Part shown: positions 1 to 9,212 of the stretch, in pieces
How positions within the stretch are numbered: the stretch's first letter is position 1
Layout: every line of letters starts with the position of its first letter
NCBI GenBank assembly: GCA_049323795.1
Contig: JBMOOH010000050.1
Coordinates: 1 to 64,000 of the forward strand
Source: JAOADN01 sp049323795
GTDB lineage: Bacteria > Pseudomonadota > Alphaproteobacteria > Rhodobacterales > Rhodobacteraceae
DNA: 64,000 nt
Reading direction: 5' to 3'
Program-made: the position numbers and the translations under genes
The notes under the pieces: generated by a model
The model's input: the letters and a program-made list of their open reading frames with translations, nothing else
The model's database searches: none
Told to the model about the DNA's origin: nothing

Positions 1-55
1 GAACCAATGGCTCGATCCGCGCCCATTGCGCGTCTGTCAGGGTTCGTCTGCTCAA
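1..55 (-). CDS. IS5-like transposase, N-terminal fragment cut by window edge
   Basis: Reading right to left from a TTG at 55-53 gives 18 residues with the core RRTLTDAQWARIEPL, which I recognise as the usual opening of IS5-family DDE transposases of alphaproteobacteria. The rest of the gene lies outside the window. The TTG is chosen because a GGAGG Shine-Dalgarno sits five bases upstream. An in-frame ATG at 91-89 is possible but has no ribosome site. The start is folded into the hairpin described separately. The subgroup cannot be settled from so few residues. Confidence 0.75.
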   Translation of the reverse strand, partial: MSRRTLTDAQWARIEPLV

Positions 56-79
56 GATCGCCTCCGTTTTCGATCTTGA
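52..79 (-). promoter_or_regulatory. Hairpin sequestering the transposase start
   Basis: A perfect 9-bp inverted repeat (TCAAGATCG at 52-60, CGATCTTGA at 71-79) flanks a 10-base loop. In the transposase mRNA the loop carries the GGAGG ribosome site and the second arm contains the UUG start codon. Such a structure would block translation from transcripts that read in from outside, a known way for insertion sequences to limit their own expression. The function is inferred; the repeat is directly visible. Confidence 0.6.
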
Positions 80-124
80 ATCAGAAATCATTCCATGTGG
101 GAATCCCTCAAATGAAGACGCCGC

Positions 125-961
125 CTAAAGCGCCGTCCTGACCCGCCAGAGTTCGGGGAAAAGCTCGACCTCGAGCATCCGCTTGAGGTAGCTCGTCCCC
201 CCGGTGCCGCCCGTGCCGCGCTTCAGGCCGATGACGCGCTCGACGGTGGTGACGTGGTTGAAGCGCCAGCGGCGGAAGTAGTCTTCGAAATCGACGAGCT
301 TCTCGGCGAGTTCGTAGAGCGGCCAGTGGGCTTCGGGGGCGCGGTAGACGATGGCCCAGGCGGCTTCGACGCCGGCGTCGTACTCCCACTGCGCGGCGAG
401 GCCGCGGGTGAGTGCCCGGCCGGGCATGGGCAGGCCGGCACGGGCGGCGGCGCGGATCGCCTCGTCGTAGAGCGAGGGGCGGGAAAGTTCGGCCTGAAGC
501 TTCGCCAGGATGTCGGGCCGGTGGGCGTGGGGCTTCAGCATCGCGGCGTTGCGGTTGCCGGCCGCGTATTCGATCAGGCGATACTGCCAGGACTGGAAGC
601 CCGAGGATTGCCCGAGCCGGTCGCGGAAGCGCGTGTAGTCCGAGGGCGTCATGGTGCGGAGCACGTCCCAGGCCGAATTGAGCTGCTCCATGATCCGGGC
701 GACGCGGGCGAGCATCTTGAAGGCGGGTTGAAGGGCGTCCTTCGCGATGGCGTCGCGGGCGGCGGAAAGCTCGTGCAGCATGAGCCGCATCCAGAGTTCG
801 GACGTCTGGTGCTGGATGATGAAGAGCATCTCGTCGGGCGCGTCGCTGAGCGGCTTCTGCGCGGTCAGGATGGCGTCGAGGCCGAGGTAGTCGCCGTAGG
901 ACATGCGTCCGTCGAAGGACATCTCTGCGCCTTCGGTGGCGGGGTCGTAGGTGCCGGTCAT
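125..961 (-). CDS. kynA: Tryptophan 2,3-dioxygenase
   Basis: This 278-residue cytoplasmic haem enzyme opens the indole ring of L-tryptophan to N-formylkynurenine, the first step of the kynurenine pathway. The length matches bacterial TDO (about 280). The active-site segment QHQTSELW contains His51, a YTRFRDRLG arginine segment follows, and a [14 protein letters not shown] segment near the C-terminus carries the expected haem-ligand histidine. The start at 961 is preferred to an in-frame ATG at 1045 because the protein then begins in the usual way before the conserved MSYGDYL. No strong ribosome site is visible. The kynureninase gene lies upstream on the same strand, separated by 511 bp; no kynB formamidase is seen nearby. 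Confidence 0.95.
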   Translation of the reverse strand: MTGTYDPATEGAEMSFDGRMSYGDYLGLDAILTAQKPLSDAPDEMLFIIQHQTSELWMRLMLHELSAARDAIAKDALQPAFKMLARVARIMEQLNSAWDVLRTMTPSDYTRFRDRLGQSSGFQSWQYRLIEYAAGNRNAAMLKPHAHRPDILAKLQAELSRPSLYDEAIRAAARAGLPMPGRALTRGLAAQWEYDAGVEAAWAIVYRAPEAHWPLYELAEKLVDFEDYFRRWRFNHVTTVERVIGLKRGTGGTGGTSYLKRMLEVELFPELWRVRTAL

Positions 962-1060
962 GGCGGCGATCCCGCGTCGGGGTGAACGGGAAGAGGCGTC
1001 GTCAGTCCTTTTCCGCCTGATCCGCGTCGCTGCCATGCGGGGCAAGCCGGCGCCCGACCG

Positions 1061-1097
1061 CAGCCCGGCATCCGCAGCCCGGCATCCGCAGCCCGGG
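1061..1097. repeat. 14-bp tandem repeat, about 2.6 copies
   Basis: The unit CAGCCCGGCATCCG occurs at 1061-1074 and 1075-1088 and begins a third degraded copy. It lies in the noncoding stretch between kynA and kynU. Confidence 0.7.
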
Positions 1098-1120
1098 GCA
1101 TGCCGCTGTCCCGGGCCATG

Positions 1121-1210
1121 TCAGCCGGCCGTGCCGGCATCGGCCCCGGCCCCCTGCGCAGGCAGGGCGCGGCCGGCGATGCCCTCGGCGGTCCGGCGGC
1201 GGATGGTCAT
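1121..1210 (-). CDS. Possible 29-residue small protein between kynU and kynA
   Basis: An ATG at 1210-1208 is preceded by GGAGGAG at an ideal distance and followed by 28 sense codons and a TGA. The product begins MTIRRRTAEGIAGRAL and is rich in Ala, Gly and Arg, with no family I recognise and no membrane segment. The ribosome site is stronger than that of kynA itself, which is the only real argument for translation. It could be a leader peptide, the stub of a truncated gene, or chance. It lies between kynU and kynA on their strand and just downstream, in its own sense, of the repeat copy at 1243-1342. Confidence 0.3.
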   Translation of the reverse strand: MTIRRRTAEGIAGRALPAQGAGADAGTAG

Positions 1211-1242
1211 TGGGTGCTCCTCCGGGTTGACGGGATCAGCTT

Positions 1243-1342
1243 AGAGCCTGTCGGGAAAAAGTGGACTCCGGTTTTGTTGAAAGACAGGCGACCGCCAGGA
1301 CGCCGGAGCATGTCGACGCTTCTGTCTGCGTCGGACAGGCTC
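1243..1342 (+). repeat. MITE-like dispersed repeat, copy A
   Basis: This is a 100-bp unit starting AGAGCCTGTCGGG and ending GTCGGACAGGCTC, so its ends are inverted repeats. It aligns along its whole length with copy C at 54383-54484 (about 80 percent identical by hand) and with the reverse complement of copy B at 7098-7199. Shared internal blocks are GTGGACTCCG and AAGACAGGCGAC. It has no coding capacity of note. It lies downstream of the kynU 3' end. Like the other copies it starts within a TTAG. Confidence 0.85.
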
Positions 1343-1472
1343 CGGCTGGTCGATCCGGCGGGCGCATGCAAGATCGGATCATGTGTGCTCCCGGCTCCCT
1401 GCCCGGCCAGGCGGGCGGCTCGCACGGGCCGCGTCCTGCGGATCCCTGCGGGGTGCGGCGGCTGGTCGGGCC

Positions 1473-2666
1473 TCACGTCACCTTCGCCCGCGTCCTGAAC
1501 TCGGGCCGGTCCCAGAGCGTCCCGTCCATGATCCGCTTCAGGGTTGCGACCGCCGTCTCCACGTCCTCCATCCGGGTGTAGAGCGGCGTGAAGCCGAAGC
1601 GGAGGATGTCGGGCGCCCGGAAGTCGCCGATGACGCCTTCGGCGACGAGGGCCTGGATGATCGCGTAGCCCTCGGGGTGGCGGAAGCTGACCTGGCTGCC
1701 GCGGTCCTCGCCGCGGCGGGGCGAGGCGAGCGTCAGGGCGGGGCAGGCGGCCTCGACCCCCGTGATGAAGGCGTCGCCGAGGGCGATGGAGCGGGCGCGG
1801 ATGGCGGCCATGTCCACCTTGTCCCAGATGTCCATGCTCGCCTCGAGCGCGGCCATCTGCAGGACCGGCGGCGTGCCGACGCGCATCCGCTCGATCCCGC
1901 GTCCGGGGCGGTAGCCGAGGTCGAAGGCGAAGGGGCTTTCGTGGCCGAGCCAGCCCGAGAGCGCGGGGCGCGCGCGGTCGGCCCATCTCGGGGCGACGTA
2001 GATGAAAGCCGGGCCGCCGGGGCCGGAGTTGAGGTACTTGTAGGTGCAGCCGACCGCGAAGTCCGCCCCGCAGCCCGCGAGATCGACAGGGATGGCGCCC
2101 GCCGAATGGGCAAGATCCCACACCGTCAGCGCGCCGGCGGCGTGGGCCCTTTCGGTGATCCGCTTCATGTCGTGCTTGCGGCCGGTGCGGTAGTCCACTT
2201 CGGTGACGAGCGTCACGGCGGTCTCGGGGCCGATGGCGGCTTCGATCTCTTCGGGGGCAACGGTGCGCAGTTCGTAGCCGTTGCCGAGGGTGCGGACGAG
2301 GCCGTCGGCCATGTAGAGGTCGGAAGGAAAGTTGCCGGTGTCCGAGAGGATCACCCGGCGGGCGGGGTTCAGCTCGAGGGCCGAGGCGAGCGCCTGGTAG
2401 ACCTTGATCGAGAGCGTGTCGCCGAGGACCACGGTGCCGGGCGCGGCCCCTATGAGCCGCCCGATGCGGTCGCCGATCCGGGCGGGCATGTCCATCCAGC
2501 CGGCCTTGGTCCAGCCGCGGATCAGCAGCTCGCCCCATTCCTCGGTCACGGTCTGCGCGACGCGCGCTGCGGCCGCCTTCGGCAGGGGCCCGAGCGAGTT
2601 TCCGTCGAGGTAGACGACCCCCCCGGGCAGGTGGAACATCGCCCGCGTGGCGGTGAAATCGGTCAT
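1473..2666 (-). CDS. kynU: Kynureninase
   Basis: This PLP enzyme cleaves L-kynurenine to anthranilate and alanine. The 397 residues match the family length. The aminotransferase class V fold is recognisable from YLDGNSLGPLP near residues 19-29, WDLAHSAGA (183-191), and TYKYLNSGPGGPAF with the Schiff-base Lys210. ATG at 2666 gives the standard N-terminus. Together with kynA on the same strand it supports tryptophan breakdown through kynurenine to anthranilate. The missing formamidase may be encoded elsewhere. Confidence 0.96.
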   Translation of the reverse strand: MTDFTATRAMFHLPGGVVYLDGNSLGPLPKAAAARVAQTVTEEWGELLIRGWTKAGWMDMPARIGDRIGRLIGAAPGTVVLGDTLSIKVYQALASALELNPARRVILSDTGNFPSDLYMADGLVRTLGNGYELRTVAPEEIEAAIGPETAVTLVTEVDYRTGRKHDMKRITERAHAAGALTVWDLAHSAGAIPVDLAGCGADFAVGCTYKYLNSGPGGPAFIYVAPRWADRARPALSGWLGHESPFAFDLGYRPGRGIERMRVGTPPVLQMAALEASMDIWDKVDMAAIRARSIALGDAFITGVEAACPALTLASPRRGEDRGSQVSFRHPEGYAIIQALVAEGVIGDFRAPDILRFGFTPLYTRMEDVETAVATLKRIMDGTLWDRPEFRTRAKVT

Positions 2667-2856
2667 GTGTCGTCCCTTGTCGCCGGACCGCCCGGTCCGC
2701 CCCGGGCGCGATGGTGCCCCGTCCGCCGCGCGGCGTCGAGAGGGGGCGGCAGGGAATTCCGTATGGACCCCCGGATGGACTCATGGAACCCGCGCCGCCC
2801 CGCGGGCGGTGGCGATCGCGGCGCGGCGGGCCCGCCTTCCCGTTCCGCCTTTCCGC

Positions 2857-3246
2857 TCAGTCGCGCGCGTCCGAGACGACCGCTTCCCACAGGACGACGG
2901 TGTTTCCCTCGGGGTCGGAGAGCCGGGCGAAGACGCCGTGCGAGTAGACCTCGGGGTCGGATTCGACGGCGATGCCCGCGCGCTGGAGCTGCCGCACCAT
3001 GGCGTCGAGGGCCCGCACCCGGAGGGTCAGCCCCAGGCAAGCCCCGGCGCCGGAACCCGCCGGCCGGCCGGGCGCCCGCGCGAATGTCCGCAGGGCCAGG
3101 CTCTCCGGCACAGCGGCCGGCAGATGCAGGACCGCGCCATCGGCCACGATCATCCGCAGGCCAAGCCTGTCACGGTACCAGCGCGCCAGCGCCGCGGGGT
3201 CGCGGGCAGGCAGGGCGAGGCCGCCAAGACCGAGTACCTCTTCCAT
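2857..3246 (-). CDS. VOC (glyoxalase/bleomycin-resistance) family protein
   Basis: The 129-residue product has the beta-alpha-beta-beta-beta layout of a single-chain VOC protein: an N-terminal LGLGGLALPARDPAALARWY segment, the DRLGL turn, and a closing strand SDPEGNTVVLWE with the metal-ligand glutamate. The substrate cannot be told. The start at 3246 (MEEVLGLGG) puts the first strand at the expected position; an in-frame ATG at 3273 adds nine residues and is an alternative. It is upstream of kynU on the same strand with a 190-bp gap that shows nothing else. Confidence 0.8.
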   Translation of the reverse strand: MEEVLGLGGLALPARDPAALARWYRDRLGLRMIVADGAVLHLPAAVPESLALRTFARAPGRPAGSGAGACLGLTLRVRALDAMVRQLQRAGIAVESDPEVYSHGVFARLSDPEGNTVVLWEAVVSDARD

Positions 3247-3420
3247 GGATGCCTGCTCTGCCTGTCCCACCATACGGCCGGGCGCTCCCTGCCCGCAGGA
3301 CCGGCGGCCCTGTGCCGATCAGGCTAACGTCTTGACGCCGCGCAAGGAAGGGGGCACGTGGCAGTTGCGTCACTGTGTGCGCCGCGGGGCGGTGCGGCCC
3401 GCGGGACGGAGGGAGGAGAC

Positions 3421-3888
3421 ATGAACCGGCCGATCGCGTCGCGCCTTGCCCGCCAGTGGGAAAGCCCGCCGACCTGGCTGCTGGCCTTCGGTCTTGCGGT
3501 CTGGCTTCAGGCCCGTTTCCTGCCGCTGGCGCCGCCGGGGCCGGCGGCCCGGATGTCCGGCTGGGTTCTGATCGCGGCCGGGCTTGTGCTCGTGACGCTG
3601 GCCGTCGCCGCGTTCCGCCGGGAACGCACCACGATCCTCCCGCGGGAGACCCCGACGCGGCTGCTGTCGTCGGGGGTCTACGCGCTTTCGCGCAACCCGA
3701 TCTACCTCGCCGATGCGCTGGTCCTCGCAGGCTGGGCGCTGCTGCACGACCGCGCGGCCCTGGTTCTCGTGCCGCTGTTCATGATCGTGATAGAGCGCCG
3801 CTTCATAAGGGGCGAGGAGGAAGGCCTGCGCGCTGCCTTCGGAGAGGCGTTCTCGGACTATGCCGCGCGGGTCCGCCGCTGGCTCTGA
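3421..3888 (+). CDS. Isoprenylcysteine methyltransferase/PEMT-like membrane protein
   Basis: The 155-residue protein has three or four hydrophobic segments and the signature LSRNPIYLADALVLAGWAL followed by an ERRF segment. That is the arrangement of the small phospholipid/isoprenylcysteine methyltransferase superfamily, in which it marks the SAM-binding C-terminal part. The acceptor is unknown; in bacteria these proteins are often annotated only as methyltransferase family. ATG at 3421 follows GGGAGGAGAC, a strong ribosome site, so the longer ORF upstream is rejected. Confidence 0.8.
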   Translation: MNRPIASRLARQWESPPTWLLAFGLAVWLQARFLPLAPPGPAARMSGWVLIAAGLVLVTLAVAAFRRERTTILPRETPTRLLSSGVYALSRNPIYLADALVLAGWALLHDRAALVLVPLFMIVIERRFIRGEEEGLRAAFGEAFSDYAARVRRWL

Positions 3889-4008
3889 CGGCCCGCCTCC
3901 GAAAGGCCCGCGGGGTGGTTCCTTGTGCTTGTGAAAGATTGTTGCGCAATGTTATGAGGGCGCGGACTTTTCCGACCCGGGACGCCGGGCTTTCAGAGGG
4001 GGCTTCCC

Positions 4009-5580
4009 GTGAAGATCGGTACGCCGAAAGAGACTGCCGAAGGTGAGAACCGGGTCGCGATGACGCCGGACTCGGCGGTCCAGATCCGGAAACTCGGCCA
4101 TGAATGCCTGATCGAATCCGAGGCCGGGGCGGCCGCCGGCTTCACCGATGCGGCCTACGAGGCGGCGGGGGTGAGAATCGTGAAGACCGCCGCCGCGCTC
4201 TGGAAAGAGGCGGATGTCGTCGCAAAGGTCCGCCCGCCCTCCGAGGCGGAGGCAGGAAAGCTGCGGGACGGGCAGACGCTCATCTCGTTCTTCTGGCCGG
4301 CGCAGAACGAGGCGCTTCTGGACATCAGCAGGGATCGGGGCGCGACCATCGTGGCGATGGACATGGTGCCCCGCATCAGCCGCGCGCAGAAGATGGACGC
4401 GCTGTCGTCGATGGCGAACATCGCGGGCTACCGCGCGGTGGTCGAGGGCGCGAGCAACTTCCCGCGCTTCCTGACCGGCCAGGTGACGGCGGCGGGCAAG
4501 GTGCCGCCGGCAAAGGTGCTGGTGATCGGCGCGGGCGTCGCGGGTCTTGCTGCGATCGGAACGGCGGTGAGCCTCGGTGCGATCGTCCATGCCTTCGACG
4601 TGCGCCCGGAAGTGGCCGAGCAGATCGAATCGATGGGCGCGGATTTCGTGTTCCTGGAATTCGAGCCGACCCAGGACGGCGCGGCGACGGGGGGCTATGC
4701 GGCCCCGTCATCCCCCGAGTTCCGCGAGAAGCAGCTGGCCAAATTCCGCGAGCTTGCGCCCGAGATGGACATCGTCATCACCACCGCGCTCATTCCGGGG
4801 CGCCCGGCGCCGAAGCTCTGGCTCGCCGACATGGTGGCGATGCAGAAGCGCGGGTCGGTCGTCGTGGATCTTGCGGCGGAACGCGGCGGCAACTGCGACC
4901 TGACGGTGCCGGACCGGAAGATCCTCAGCGACAACGGCGTGACGGTCATCGGCTACACCGACTTCCCCAGCCGCATGGCCGCCCAGGCCTCGACGCTTTA
5001 TTCCAACAATATCCGCCACATGCTGACGGACCTGACGCCGAAGAAGGATGGCGTGATCGTCCACGACATGGCGGACGACGTGATCCGCGGCGCGACCGTC
5101 ACCCACCAGGGCGCGGTGACGTGGCCGCCGCCGCCGCCGAAGGTGCAGGCGATCGCCGCCGCGAAGCCGAAGGAGAGGCCCAGGGAACCGACGCCCGAGG
5201 AGAAGCGGGCGCAGGAGGCGGCCGCCTTCAGGGCGCAGACGCGGAGCCAGGTGACCTTGCTTGCCATCGGCGGGGCGCTGGTCCTGCTGGCGGGGCTTTA
5301 TGCACCGGCCACGTTCATGAGCCACTTCATCGTCTTCGTGCTGGCGGTCTTCGTGGGGTTCCAGGTGATCTGGAACGTGAGCCACTCGCTGCACACGCCG
5401 CTGATGGCGGTGACCAACGCGATCTCGTCGATCATCATCCTCGGCGCGCTCCTGCAGATCGGGTCCGGCGCCTGGCTTGTCGTGATCCTTGCCGCCCTGT
5501 CGGTCTTCATGGCCGGCATCAACATCTTCGGCGGCTTCCTCGTCACCCGGCGCATGCTCGCCATGTTCCAGAAGTCGTAA
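4009..5580 (+). CDS. pntA: Proton-translocating NAD(P) transhydrogenase subunit alpha
   Basis: This 523-residue subunit binds NAD(H) and, with PntB, couples hydride transfer between NADH and NADP+ to inward proton movement across the inner membrane. The N-terminal alanine dehydrogenase/PNT domain ([19 protein letters not shown]) leads to a Rossmann segment with [13 protein letters not shown] near residue 170, a Pro/Lys/Glu-rich linker (about 370-405), and three or four membrane helices at about 415-515. It is therefore the fused PntAA-PntAB form. GTG at 4009 is the start. PntB follows after 12 bp, so the pair forms one operon. Confidence 0.96.
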   Translation: MKIGTPKETAEGENRVAMTPDSAVQIRKLGHECLIESEAGAAAGFTDAAYEAAGVRIVKTAAALWKEADVVAKVRPPSEAEAGKLRDGQTLISFFWPAQNEALLDISRDRGATIVAMDMVPRISRAQKMDALSSMANIAGYRAVVEGASNFPRFLTGQVTAAGKVPPAKVLVIGAGVAGLAAIGTAVSLGAIVHAFDVRPEVAEQIESMGADFVFLEFEPTQDGAATGGYAAPSSPEFREKQLAKFRELAPEMDIVITTALIPGRPAPKLWLADMVAMQKRGSVVVDLAAERGGNCDLTVPDRKILSDNGVTVIGYTDFPSRMAAQASTLYSNNIRHMLTDLTPKKDGVIVHDMADDVIRGATVTHQGAVTWPPPPPKVQAIAAAKPKERPREPTPEEKRAQEAAAFRAQTRSQVTLLAIGGALVLLAGLYAPATFMSHFIVFVLAVFVGFQVIWNVSHSLHTPLMAVTNAISSIIILGALLQIGSGAWLVVILAALSVFMAGINIFGGFLVTRRMLAMFQKS

Positions 5581-5592
5581 GGGACAGCGCGA

Positions 5593-7026
5593 ATGGAATT
5601 CGGGTTCACCACGGCCGCCTATGTCGTCGCGGCGGTTCTGTTCATCCTCTCGCTCGGGGGGCTTTCGGGGCAGGAAAGCGCCAAGCGCGCGGTCTGGTAC
5701 GGGATCGCGGGAATGGCGCTCGCCGTGCTGGCCACCCTGCTCGGGCCGGGGTCGGGCTACGGGTTCCTCTCTGCGGCGATGGTCGCCGGCGGCGCGGCAA
5801 TCGGCTGGTACGTGGCCAACCGCGTCCAGATGACCGAGATGCCGCAGCTTGTGGCCGCGATGCACTCGCTCGTCGGTCTGGCGGCCGTCTTCATCGGCTA
5901 CAACGCACATATCGAGGCGGCATCGGTCGCCGCGATGGACGAGGCGGCGCGGGCGGGCCTGACAGGCTTCGCGGCGCTGCTGGCGGAAAAGTCCCCGGTC
6001 GAGCTGACGATCCTGCGGGTCGAGATCTTCCTCGGCGTCTTCATCGGGGCGGTGACCTTCACCGGCTCGGTCGTGGCCTATGGCAAGCTCGCCGGGAAGG
6101 TGGACGGCAAGGCGAGGAAGCTGCCCGGCGGCCACGCGCTGAATGCGGGCGCAGCGATCCTGTCGGTGCTGCTTCTGCTTGCCTACGTCAACGGGGCGGG
6201 CATCTGGGCTGTCCTCCTGATGACGCTTCTGGCGTTCTTCATCGGCTACCACCTGATCATGGGGATCGGCGGCGCGGACATGCCGGTCGTCGTCTCGATG
6301 CTGAACAGCTATTCGGGCTGGGCGGCGGCGGCCATCGGATTTTCGCAGTCGAACGACCTCTTGATCGTCGTGGGCGCCCTCGTCGGTTCGTCGGGTGCGA
6401 TCCTCAGCTACATCATGTGCAAGGCGATGAACCGGTCGTTCATCAGCGTGATCCTCGGCGGGTTCGGCAACACGGCGGGACCGGCGATGGAAGTCACCGG
6501 CGAGCAGATCGCCATCGACGCCGAGGGCGTGGCGGTGGCGCTGAACGACGCGGAGTCGGTCATCATCGTTCCGGGCTACGGCATGGCGGTGGCGCAGGCT
6601 CAAGCGTCGGTTTCGGAACTGACACGGAAGCTGCGCGCCAAGGGCAAGACCGTGCGCTTCGCGATCCATCCGGTCGCGGGGCGGCTGCCGGGGCACATGA
6701 ACGTGCTGCTGGCCGAAGCGAAGGTGCCCTACGACATCGTGCTCGAGATGGACGAGATCAACGAGGACTTCCCGAACACGGATGTCGCCATCGTCATCGG
6801 ATCGAACGACATCGTGAACCCGTCCGCCCAGGAGGATCCGAACAGCCCCATCGCGGGGATGCCGGTGCTCGAGGTCTGGAAGGCGAAGCAGGTCTTTGTG
6901 AGCAAGCGCGGACAGGGCACGGGCTATTCCGGGATCGAGAACCCGTTGTTCTACAAGGAGAACACGCGGATGTTCTACGGCGACGCGAAGAAGTCTCTGG
7001 ATAGCCTGCTGCCGATGATCGACTGA
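5593..7026 (+). CDS. pntB: Proton-translocating NAD(P) transhydrogenase subunit beta
   Basis: The 477-residue partner of PntA has about nine hydrophobic segments in its first 270 residues and a C-terminal NADP(H)-binding domain with [13 protein letters not shown] and [15 protein letters not shown], both hallmark dIII segments. Conserved membrane residues lie in [13 protein letters not shown] and [13 protein letters not shown]. Length and order are normal. It supplies NADPH from NADH at the expense of the proton gradient. Repeat copy B follows the stop codon after 71 bp. Confidence 0.97.
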   Translation: MEFGFTTAAYVVAAVLFILSLGGLSGQESAKRAVWYGIAGMALAVLATLLGPGSGYGFLSAAMVAGGAAIGWYVANRVQMTEMPQLVAAMHSLVGLAAVFIGYNAHIEAASVAAMDEAARAGLTGFAALLAEKSPVELTILRVEIFLGVFIGAVTFTGSVVAYGKLAGKVDGKARKLPGGHALNAGAAILSVLLLLAYVNGAGIWAVLLMTLLAFFIGYHLIMGIGGADMPVVVSMLNSYSGWAAAAIGFSQSNDLLIVVGALVGSSGAILSYIMCKAMNRSFISVILGGFGNTAGPAMEVTGEQIAIDAEGVAVALNDAESVIIVPGYGMAVAQAQASVSELTRKLRAKGKTVRFAIHPVAGRLPGHMNVLLAEAKVPYDIVLEMDEINEDFPNTDVAIVIGSNDIVNPSAQEDPNSPIAGMPVLEVWKAKQVFVSKRGQGTGYSGIENPLFYKENTRMFYGDAKKSLDSLLPMID

Positions 7027-7097
7027 GGTTTCGGGTCCCGGGCCGGTTCTGGTCCGGGCGTTTCCGCCGGCGGTTGTCGCGGATGCGGCCCGGTCCC

Positions 7098-7199
7098 AGA
7101 GCCTGTCGGACCCGGACAGAAGCGCCAGACAGGCCGGGGAGCCCCGAGTGTCGCCTGTCTTTCGCCAGAACCGGGGTCCGTTGGTGCCGGACGGGTTCT
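7098..7199 (-). repeat. MITE-like dispersed repeat, copy B (inverted)
   Basis: Read on the minus strand this 102-bp unit starts AGAACCCGTCCGG and ends TCCGACAGGCTCT. It shares with copy A the blocks GAAAGACAGGCGAC and GCGCTTCTGTC and the terminal GACAGGCTC. Its first two bases are the last two of the TAG stop codon of dtd (7200-7198), the same relation that copy C has to the carnitine dehydrogenase gene. It fills most of the space between the convergent pntB and dtd. Confidence 0.8.
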
Positions 7200-7635
7200 A
7201 GACGTCGAGCCAGATCGTGACCGGCCCCTGGTTGACGAGCGCCACGTCCATGTCGGCCCCGAATTCGCCGGTGGCGACCGTCACCCCGAGGTCTCGAAGC
7301 GCCTGAGCGAACGCTTCGTAGAGCCTGCGCCCCTTGTCGGGGGGCGCGGCGCAGGAAAAGCCGGGCCGGTTCCCGCGCGAGGTATCGGCGGAGAGGGTGA
7401 ACTGGCTGACGACGAGCGCGGCGCGATGTGTGTCGAGGAGCGAGAGGTTCATCTTGCCCGCCCCGTCGCGGAAGATGCGGAGCCTGGCGATCCTGGCCGC
7501 GAGTTTGGCGGGCTGCTCGTCGGTGTCGCCCTGCATGGCGCAGACGAGGACCATGAGGCCCGGGCCGATCTCGCCAAGCTTCTGCCCCGCGACCGAGGCC
7601 GAGGCGCAGGAGACCCGCTGGACGAGCGCCCGCAT
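7198..7635 (-). CDS. dtd: D-aminoacyl-tRNA deacylase
   Basis: The 145-residue enzyme hydrolyses D-amino acids wrongly attached to tRNA, a translation quality-control step. The two chiral-proofreading motifs are present, SQFTL near residue 78 and NQGPVT near residue 136 (the GP of the second forms the cross-subunit motif), and the protein opens with the usual MRALVQRV. Length is normal. The start overlaps the stop of the sugar kinase gene by one base (TGATG), so the two are translationally coupled. Confidence 0.96.
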   Translation of the reverse strand: MRALVQRVSCASASVAGQKLGEIGPGLMVLVCAMQGDTDEQPAKLAARIARLRIFRDGAGKMNLSLLDTHRAALVVSQFTLSADTSRGNRPGFSCAAPPDKGRRLYEAFAQALRDLGVTVATGEFGADMDVALVNQGPVTIWLDV

Positions 7636-8582
7636 CAGGCGAGTTCGTGCGCCCAGGGCGGGTCCGCGCCTGGGCGCGAGACGGTGACGGCTGCGGCGCG
7701 GACACCCATCGTCAGCGCGGCGTCGAGCGCGTCGGCGGACAGGGCCGCGAGCGCCGCCTTGGCCAGGTGGCCGCCGTTGTGGAAGGACGCAAGCACGCCC
7801 GCGTTGAACGTGTCGCCTGCACCGACGGTGTCGGCCACCGTCACCCTCAGCGCCGGAACGAAGCGGTTTTCGGTCGCGGTGATGGCGCGGGCGCCCTTCG
7901 CGCCTTCGGTGACGAAGACGACCTTCGGGCCCTTCGCGACGAGGCGGCGCGCGAAGCCCGCAAGGTCGGGCTCGCCGAAGACCTTCCCGATCTCTTCGTC
8001 CGCCAGCTTCACGATGTCGGCCGCCGCCATCATGCGCTCGACGCGGGCCATGTAGCGGGCCCTGGTGCCGGGGTTCAGCGCCTCCTGCGCATCGACGAAG
8101 AGAGCACGGAAGTTCGGGTCGATCATGGTCGGGCGGGCACCGCGCTCACGGGACTGAAGCGTCTCGTAGGTGCTGGCGGCCGGGTCGTTCACCAGCGAGA
8201 TGCCCCCGAAGAACAGGGCCGTCACCTCGGCCGGAAGCTTCGGCAGGTCGGCCTCGGAGAGCATGCGGCCGGCAGTGTTCTCGTCATAGAAGGCATAGGT
8301 GGCGTGGCCGTCCCTGAGCGTCACGAAGGCGAGGGTCGTGGGGCGTCCCGACCGGACGGCGTGCGAGAGATCCACCTTCGATGCGGCGAGGGTTTCGGCG
8401 AGGAGCGCGCCGAAGAGGTCGGTCGAGAGGCCCGAGAAGAAGCCCGACGGCACCCCGAGCCGGCCGAGGGCGATCGCGGTGTTGAAGACCGCGCCGCCGG
8501 CATAGGGCGCAAAGGCGGCCTCGCCTGCGCTCGACCGCCGCGGAAGCATGTCGATCAGCGCTTCGCCGCAACTCAGGATCAT
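7635..8582 (-). CDS. PfkB-family carbohydrate kinase, fructokinase-like
   Basis: The 315-residue protein has the ribokinase/PfkB fold: an N-terminal sugar-binding segment [10 protein letters not shown] and [15 protein letters not shown], and near the C-terminus [17 protein letters not shown], which contains the anion hole and catalytic Asp. The N-terminal pattern resembles fructokinases, but the sugar cannot be fixed by sequence reading. The gene is the first of a two-gene unit with dtd and is divergent from the Hsp20 gene. Confidence 0.85.
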   Translation of the reverse strand: MILSCGEALIDMLPRRSSAGEAAFAPYAGGAVFNTAIALGRLGVPSGFFSGLSTDLFGALLAETLAASKVDLSHAVRSGRPTTLAFVTLRDGHATYAFYDENTAGRMLSEADLPKLPAEVTALFFGGISLVNDPAASTYETLQSRERGARPTMIDPNFRALFVDAQEALNPGTRARYMARVERMMAAADIVKLADEEIGKVFGEPDLAGFARRLVAKGPKVVFVTEGAKGARAITATENRFVPALRVTVADTVGAGDTFNAGVLASFHNGGHLAKAALAALSADALDAALTMGVRAAAVTVSRPGADPPWAHELA

Positions 8583-8651
8583 TCACGCGTCTCCCTCTTG
8601 CCCGGTCCCAATTAGCCGTCCCGTGGCCGGCAGGCAACGGAAAGCCGAAGT

Positions 8652-8665
8652 TTGATGCAGGTCAA
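8652..8665. promoter_or_regulatory. FNR/FnrL-type operator
   Basis: TTGATGCAGGTCAA matches the FNR consensus TTGAT-N4-ATCAA at nine of ten positions and is palindromic. It lies 67 bp before the hsp20 start and 70 bp upstream of the divergent kinase start. Its position would suit activation of hsp20 from about -60 or action on either promoter. Oxygen-dependent control is inferred. Confidence 0.65.
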
Positions 8666-8731
8666 GGCAGGGGCCGCCGTCCCGATGCAGAGAGGGAAGG
8701 GTGATCGTAATCCCTATGACAGGAGGCCGAA

Positions 8732-9151
8732 ATGGTCGAGAAATCCACCGCAGCGTCGTTCTGGCCAGCACTTTACGAGCCGTTCCGCACCATGGGCACC
8801 CGGTTTGCCGACTGGATCGCGCCGGCGTCCGAGGCCTCGTCCGACGACGGCGGCTACCGGATCGCGCTGGAGATACCCGGCGTGGCCGAAGGGGACATCG
8901 ACGTGACGGTGAACGAGGGCATCGTCACCGTGAAGGGCGAGAAGAAGTCGGAGCGGGAAGAGAAGGGCGATACCTGGTACTTCAGCGAACGCCAGTTCGG
9001 CAGTTTCAGCCGCAGCTTCCGGCTGCCCGCCGACGCGGATGCTGGGCAGCTGAAGGCGAGCCTGAGGGATGGCGTTCTGACGCTGACCGCGCCGAAGGTG
9101 ACGCCGGAGGCGTCGGGCAAAGTACGGAAGGTCGAGATCGGGCGGGCCTGA
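8732..9151 (+). CDS. Hsp20/alpha-crystallin family small heat-shock protein
   Basis: The 139-residue chaperone has an alpha-crystallin domain at about residues 38-130, with YRIALEIPGVAEGDI at its start, VTVKGEKKSEREEKG in the middle and the RDGVLTLTAPK strand at the end. Such proteins form oligomers and hold unfolding proteins in the cytoplasm. ATG at 8732 follows AGGAGG at 8721-8726. The upstream region carries an FNR-type palindrome, which suggests induction at low oxygen in addition to or instead of heat. Confidence 0.93.
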   Translation: MVEKSTAASFWPALYEPFRTMGTRFADWIAPASEASSDDGGYRIALEIPGVAEGDIDVTVNEGIVTVKGEKKSEREEKGDTWYFSERQFGSFSRSFRLPADADAGQLKASLRDGVLTLTAPKVTPEASGKVRKVEIGRA

Positions 9152-9212
9152 GGCCGTTCGGGAGAGGGGCGGGGCGGCCTGCCCTGTGCCCCCCCCACCC
9201 CCGTGCCCCCCC

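Larger units (their letters stand above)
1..109 (-). mobile_element. End of an IS5-like insertion sequence
   Basis: The transposase start, its leader and a probable terminal repeat occupy this end. Read on the minus strand the probable outer end is GAGGGATTCCCACATGG at about 109-93. The outer boundary is inferred from sequence resemblance to IS5-type ends, because the other end and the target duplication are outside the window. The element lies just downstream of kynA. Confidence 0.55.
962..1472. other. 511-bp gap between kynU and kynA
   Basis: Apart from the 14-bp tandem repeat, the 29-residue ORF and MITE-like copy A, I see no gene here. The gap is unusually long for this otherwise tightly packed genome. 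Confidence 0.6.

Noticed and set aside
951..1244. 97-codon plus-strand ORF ending at repeat copy A
   Set aside because: It has no ribosome site and low-complexity composition. Its stop is simply the TTAG that opens every copy of the repeat.
3929..3957. Possible promoter before pntA (TTGTGA with TTATGA)
   Set aside because: The -10 match is too poor; the AT-rich patch may well contain the promoter, but I cannot place it.
4104..7004. 966-codon open frame over pntAB
   Set aside because: It is a second reading of pntA and pntB DNA on the same strand; its translation is Arg/Gly/Asp-rich nonsense, while pntA and pntB match their families end to end.
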